Source of the DNA: Leptoclinus maculatus
Taxonomy: Eukaryota > Chordata > Actinopteri > Perciformes > Stichaeidae
DNA: 64,000 bases
NCBI GenBank assembly: GCA_032191485.1
Contig: JAVDOI010000002.1
Span: forward strand, 8,237,120 to 8,301,119
Reading direction: 5' to 3'
The position numbers and the translations under genes were made by a program. How positions within the stretch are numbered: position 1 is the stretch's first letter; each line of letters starts with the position of its first letter. The notes under the pieces are model-generated. The model was not told the DNA's origin. It did no database searches and worked only from the letters and a program-made list of their open reading frames with translations. This document shows positions 50,701-56,700 of the stretch, one piece after another.

Positions 50701-53700
50701 ATTCACAATGTGCTGCTACCCCTTCTGGGCCCACAAAGATGTCAGTGACTCTGATTATTTCTTGCACTCCTTCTCTTTCTTGTTCCCATGCATCAGTATA
50801 TTCTTCATCAGATGTTCTTAGGTAGTTATAGGTGCAATGGAATGGGTCGATTGGAGATCCATACGCTCCTCTGCTGTTGATCCATACTTTCCAATCTTGA
50901 TATGTTTTGTTGACGCTAGGCTGCTCCCTTTCTCCTGGTAGCAGCCTGGCCCAAAACACTTCAGTCCTTTCTTCTGGTTCTTCAGAATTCGTCATAAAGA
51001 GAATTCTTTCTCCACTTGTTTGCCATGGGGTTAGTGGCTGGCCTTTGAATGTTATTCTAAGTCCGTCAGCCGAACATTGAATTTCAGCTCCGACTCTGGT
51101 CATTAGATCTCTTCCCATCAGGTTGACTGGACATTTGGGTGAGTATAGGAACTGATGGAGCAAGCTTTGTCTTCCTAACGTTGTTTCCAATGGTGTTGTG
51201 AATCTCTGCACCTCTGTTTTTCCCGAATATCCAACCGTTCTCATAGTTTTCTCTGAGAGTGGGGGTGTTTTCCCATTTAGGTTTCTTAAGCATGAGGCTG
51301 CGGCACCAGAGTCAACCATCATTTCCACGTCAACTCCAGCCACGTTACAGGTCACCATTGGTTCTGTCTGAGCCCTGTAAACCACACATGCTTCTGGATC
51401 TTCTGGGCCTCTTCAGTACTCACCTTGTTGGTAAACATCGTCCCACTGTCTTGATGTTGACATGGGCATCTGTTGCTGTCGAGGTCCCATGATGGGAGGT
51501 GCAGGTGGTCCTGGTGGACCTGATCTTGGGTACTGCTGTTGTTGAGGTGGGAATGGAGCCCGTCGTGGTGGCCCCCTGTACTGCATCCCTCCTCCCATTT
51601 GTCTTGGGCAATCTCGGGCCCAATGTCCCCATCTTCCACAAGAGTAACATTCATCGTTCGTCCTAAAGTTTTCTCCATTACCTGGTCGGCCATATCCACC
51701 TGCTTGGTAACCTCTGCCTCTTCCATATCCTCTTCCTCTGCCTCTTCCTCCGTTCTGTGGTGGAGGTTGGTAGTATACCACTGGGGGGGCCAGAGCTTCT
51801 GGACATGGAGCAGGGGGTACAACTTGGTTTTGGGGCTGTTGAGGGGCCTGAACCTCGGCTACTGACATCTGTTTCTTGGCAAGTTGTGTCTTAGTTATTT
51901 CCCTGTCAGCCGCTGCTATTTGGAGTTTCAGCAGCCTCTGCGTCAGCTTCTTCAGATCTTCTTCTCCGTTTGTTTCATCAGTTTGGTGTTTTTTATTGTA
52001 GTGGGTGAGATGGTCTCTCCACGTGGCATCTTCCATGCTGCCTAACCCTACTACTCCTTCCAGCGCTGTCTGTACTGATTGGGGCAAGCCTTTCTGTACA
52101 GTATGTCTCCATACAACAGTAGTAGCTTCACTGCTGTCATGTCTCCCCCCTGTGGCCATATGCCACTCTACTTCTGCTCTCTTCAGATACTGATGAATTT
52201 CCTCTTCCGATTTTATCTTCAATCCAGTGATGGAATTCATGTTCGGTTTTGTGGGCCAAATGCTCCGCATTGCCGCCCAGAAGGCTCCTCTGAAACCGTC
52301 GAATGGAGTCTGGTCTGTTCTGGCGGATGTTCCCGTTCTTGTTTCCAGGGCGTTTAGTTGCATTGTTCCCTCTGTACGGATTATCGTAGCACGTATGTCC
52401 CCCAATGCCAATTTGTCTGCTGCCGTGAGCTTCTCAAAGAGACGGATCCAGGGTGTGGCTCCTTCTCCTAGTGGTGGCAGTGTCTTCTCCAGTATGTCCA
52501 TGTCTCGATGTCCCCATGGCACAAACTCAGCTGGTCCGTTAGATTTTACCAGTAGGGGATATTGTTGGGTTTGGGGTAATGGTGACACCTCATCTCTTAC
52601 AGGATACATATGTTCTCTGTAGCGGTCTGGTTCCTTCCTGTTCCTTCTGGACCGTCTAAGAGGTGGAGTACCTCCAGTTGCACCCATGTTCTCTTCATCA
52701 TCAGTGCTATTCGGATAGTCATCATCATCTTCACGAGTTGTTCCATGTCTCCAGGGTCTAAGGGTCAATGTTCCCTTTGCCTCAAACTTCTCACTCTCAT
52801 CCTTCAATACTTTCCTTGTCTTTTCTTCCTGCTCTCGTCTGAGTCTTTCAAACTGTTCTCCATCCTTTCCCACTACTCGCTTCATCTCCGATTCTGTCAT
52901 CGTTTGTCCGTCATCCCAGTCTCGTGTGGTATTCAGTCTGTGCAACTCTCCATCATTGGTCCACTGGAAGCTTTTCACTTTCTTTTCATCTTTCCTCTTT
53001 TGATTCTCTCTCTGGCGTTCCAATTGTTGTCTTTCATCATGGAAGTTCCTTATAGTCTTCAAGTTCAGGTCTATCGTGCCTTCTTCCGAGGAGGTGTCTG
53101 GAAGTCTGAAGTCTTCTCGCCTGGGTAACACCTCTTCTTCCATCGTCATGTCTAATGTTCCTCCTTTTACCTGGTACATGACTGCTTGTACTGAGGATTG
53201 TTCTGCAAAGGGATTGATTGTTACATGCTTATAAGGTGGCGGAGGTGGGGGAAGATCAGATTGCCCGTGTGCTGCTGCTGGCAATACCGGGTATACTGAT
53301 GTGTACACAGTGTTGGCATGTTCGGTAGTGGTGGCGGTCTTGTGGGGCTTGACGTCTGTCACTTTTGGTTTCAGGACCTCAGGCAGTCCTTTCTCAGCTT
53401 CAGGTGTGGCTGTGTCAACGGCCTTCCAGTAGGTGAGCAGTCGTTGGGTGTCTGCGCACCTCTTCTCTTCTTTTTCAAGGGCTTTCTTCTTACCTCGTTT
53501 GCTCATACGACTGGCTCCTTCATAATCTGCAGTGGCATCGTTTCTAGCCTTCAAAGCCGCACTACACACTTTGTATCTGTGTTCTTCATTGGGGGCCGTC
53601 TCTGTTGGAAAGCACCCGTTCTTCTGCCATCTTGCCAGATACTTCTCCATCTTTTTCCATTCCTTTGCCCTACCTTTGGGTTCCAACAGATCCTCCATCC

Positions 53701-56700
53701 TATCCTTAGCTCTTCCTAGCACTTCCTGAGTGCTTAGTGATACCATCATGCAGCCTGTGTTTACTTACCTTTTACTTACCTTTCAACTCTCTTTCCCACA
53801 GGTATCTTAGCTCTGTTCTGTGGAAAATGTAAGAAATGCAAATGTACAAAACTACTGAAAATTTCAAAATTAAAAATGTTGAAAATCTAAAACCAATCAA
53901 TCGTGAATATCTAAAAACTTCAATTCAAATTAAAATCTCATAAACCTGAATTAAAATTTAAAAATGTCAACCTAAAAATCTAAATCTAAATTAAAAATTA
54001 AAAATTAAAATAAAAATTAAAAATTAAAAATTAAAAATTAAAAATTAAAAATTAAAAATTAAAACTAAAAACTTGAAATCAAATCAAAATCCAAAGTCTG
54101 AATCAAAATCAAATCAAAATTTAAAAACTTTCAATCAAAATCTAAATCTGAATCAAAACCAAGACTATAAATTAACAATCTTCAAATAATGAATCACAAA
54201 CCTCTAATTAAAAATGTAAAATATCAAATGTTGAATCAAAACTAGAATTAACTGTAAAAGTTACAAGCCTAATTGATATCAAACCAACACTGCCTATTAA
54301 AAAATGCAAAATCACAATCAACAATGAAAGTCAAATACTCAATCGAACTAGAATCAACCATTGAGAGTTACAAGCCTAATTAATATTAAACCAACACTGC
54401 CAATTAAAAAATGCAAAATCGCAATCAACAATGAAAGTCAAATACTTAATCGAACTAGAATCAACCATTGAGAGTTACAAGCCTAATTAATATTAAACCA
54501 ACACTGCCAATTTAAAAAATGCAAAATCGCAATTACAACCAACAATGAAAGTCTAAATACTCAATCAAACTAGGATTAACTATTTAAAGTTACAAGCCTA
54601 ACTAATATTAAACCAACACTGCCAATTAAAAAATGCAAAATCGCAATCAACAATGAAAGTCCAAATACTGAATCTAACTAAAATTAACTATTGAAAATGC
54701 ACAATTCAAATTATCAGTGGCAATTACAATGCTGTATCAAAACCAAGAGCGATCATGAAAGTCACACTGCAAGTCAACAGATTCAAAAATAATGAGCAAT
54801 TCAAGTTTATCACTAAAAAACTCACTTCACTATATGTATCTATCAATCTCTTGTGTGACGTACTTCCTCTGAACTATTATGTAGTCTTAATGTAATTACA
54901 CCTCTAGGTTTTCTGGGTAATGGAGTTTTCAGTAATTATCTAGCAATCACTCCTCCAACCGCTAGATGGCGAAGTTGTCTCTTCTTCTTCTATGGTGTTT
55001 TTCTCAAAAAACTGGCGCGAAAACGGACAAAGAAGCTAATGCTATTAGCGGCTATTGTTATTAGCTAAGCTAACCGGCAAAACGTGTCTTCAACACACAC
55101 ACAAAGCACCGTAGTCTCAACTCTTACAATATGCCACATTCACACGCTTATTTCTGCTAAACCGTGCCTTGACTCCTCCACTTGCACCGGTTACATTATA
55201 ATCACTTTTATCTAGTTATCTAAGTAATCACCAACAGAGCTAATGTTTCAGCTCAACCAGCATTAGCACCTCATTCATTCACTCAACACAATGCTATCTC
55301 AGCACTGCAACACAATGCTATCTCAGCACTGCACAATGCTATCTTAGCACTGCAACACAATGCAACGACTAAATACACAGTTTCATGTATTGTTTCCCCT
55401 TTAGGTTTTATCATAACGTAGCAGCCAGTCTCTTCGATTTAAGTAGTTTAACGCCTGTTCACTAGACCCAAAAAACGAGCAAAACTTCGCAGTTCGCCAC
55501 AGCTCACACAGGGCCCACGAAGCCTTAACTACGCCTTCCAGTTCGCCATAGCTTACAAACTCTCTGCTACTCTTCTAAGAGCTCAACCCCACGTTAGCCA
55601 CCCCTAATTGTCTAAGATACACAGTTAGTACCATGCACTATTTCCCCTCATTACAATTAACTTACCGTAGCGGCCAGTCTCTGCAGTAGTCTAAACGTAT
55701 GTTCACCGGACCTGAACCACGTGCACGTCCATGCATCATAAATTCAGTATCGCCCAATTACACACCCTGTACAACCCGAGATCTTAGCCCCACAAATCTA
55801 TAATTTATTCCCTCCCGCACTTAAGAGTCATCAGTTCCTCAGACCCGAAACTGCCAATGCAAGAACTGAGGGGACCGTCGCCTTGTCCTCACGTAACCCT
55901 GCCTCGCAGTTTCAGTTCGCCCGAAAAACCAAAGCCCAGAACTTCGACCGCTTCTCAAGCTTCTTTCTAGCTGCTTAGTTCCAATAGCTAATACTTATAG
56001 CGTGATCAATGCTACTTCATCAACATCCCCCTCTCTCGGGGTTACCTGCACATCAGGCCTCACCGGTAGGATTTCGCAACAAAGAACAACGTGTAATCAA
56101 AGCACACATATGTTCCTAATTCAGCTTGCAGATGCGATTTACACAAAGCTACAACTACTACAGATTTAAAATTAATAAACTTTACTCGTCTCCTGCAACT
56201 TCAGCTCTTAGAGGCGCCGGCAACGATACCTTCCCTAAGTTTTCCTATGATCTAAACTATGCAGATTTTATTAAAAAGGTTCTGCTTACCTGTTGTTGTT
56301 TGGGCCCGGAAGGTATTGTTGTCGCAGTCTCTTCCGATCCGTTGTTCAACGTCAAATCACGTCAGGAGTCACCAAATTGTTAAGGCAGAAGTTGGGGACA
56401 AAGGAGCACAGAGGGGGGGGCTCTGACCCCTGGGCCTCTGCTGCTGTGACTTTCTGCTTCAAAGTCTCACCAAAAACGAACTGGAACCAGTTTAAAAGTA
56501 TAACTTGTATTTAATGTCAAATGCAATCTGAATTAACTATTAATAGTAAAATGCTCTCGAGAACAGAGATCACACACTTTCACTCTCAGGTCTCACAAAA
56601 TAGGAGTTTCTGTAAAGCGATCGTGTGGGGTCTGGCTCTGCTCTCTTGAACAAAGCTCTTTATACTGCAGAAAAGACAGGGGGGTCAAATCGTCATAAAA

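Larger units (their letters stand above)
53750..56354 (-). other. ERV 5' leader, unusually long
   Basis: 2.6 kb between the primer binding site and gag, with no open frame above 60 codons on the sense strand. It holds consensus donors near both ends, an acceptor candidate at 53817/53818, a 107-bp tandem repeat, a TTAAAAA array, an 80-bp short tandem repeat near 55284-55366 and a diverged duplication (about 55395-55480 and 55630-55730). The half nearest gag is strongly T-rich on the viral sense strand. Confidence 0.8.

Noticed and set aside
54260..54697. CRISPR-like array
   Set aside because: Units are head-to-tail with no distinct spacers, inside a retroviral leader in a vertebrate genome; it is a minisatellite.
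55284..55366. Short tandem repeat in the ERV leader as a regulatory operator
   Set aside because: About three copies of a 20-24-bp unit containing ACACAATGCTATCT. It is probably slippage, and no binding-site symmetry is seen.
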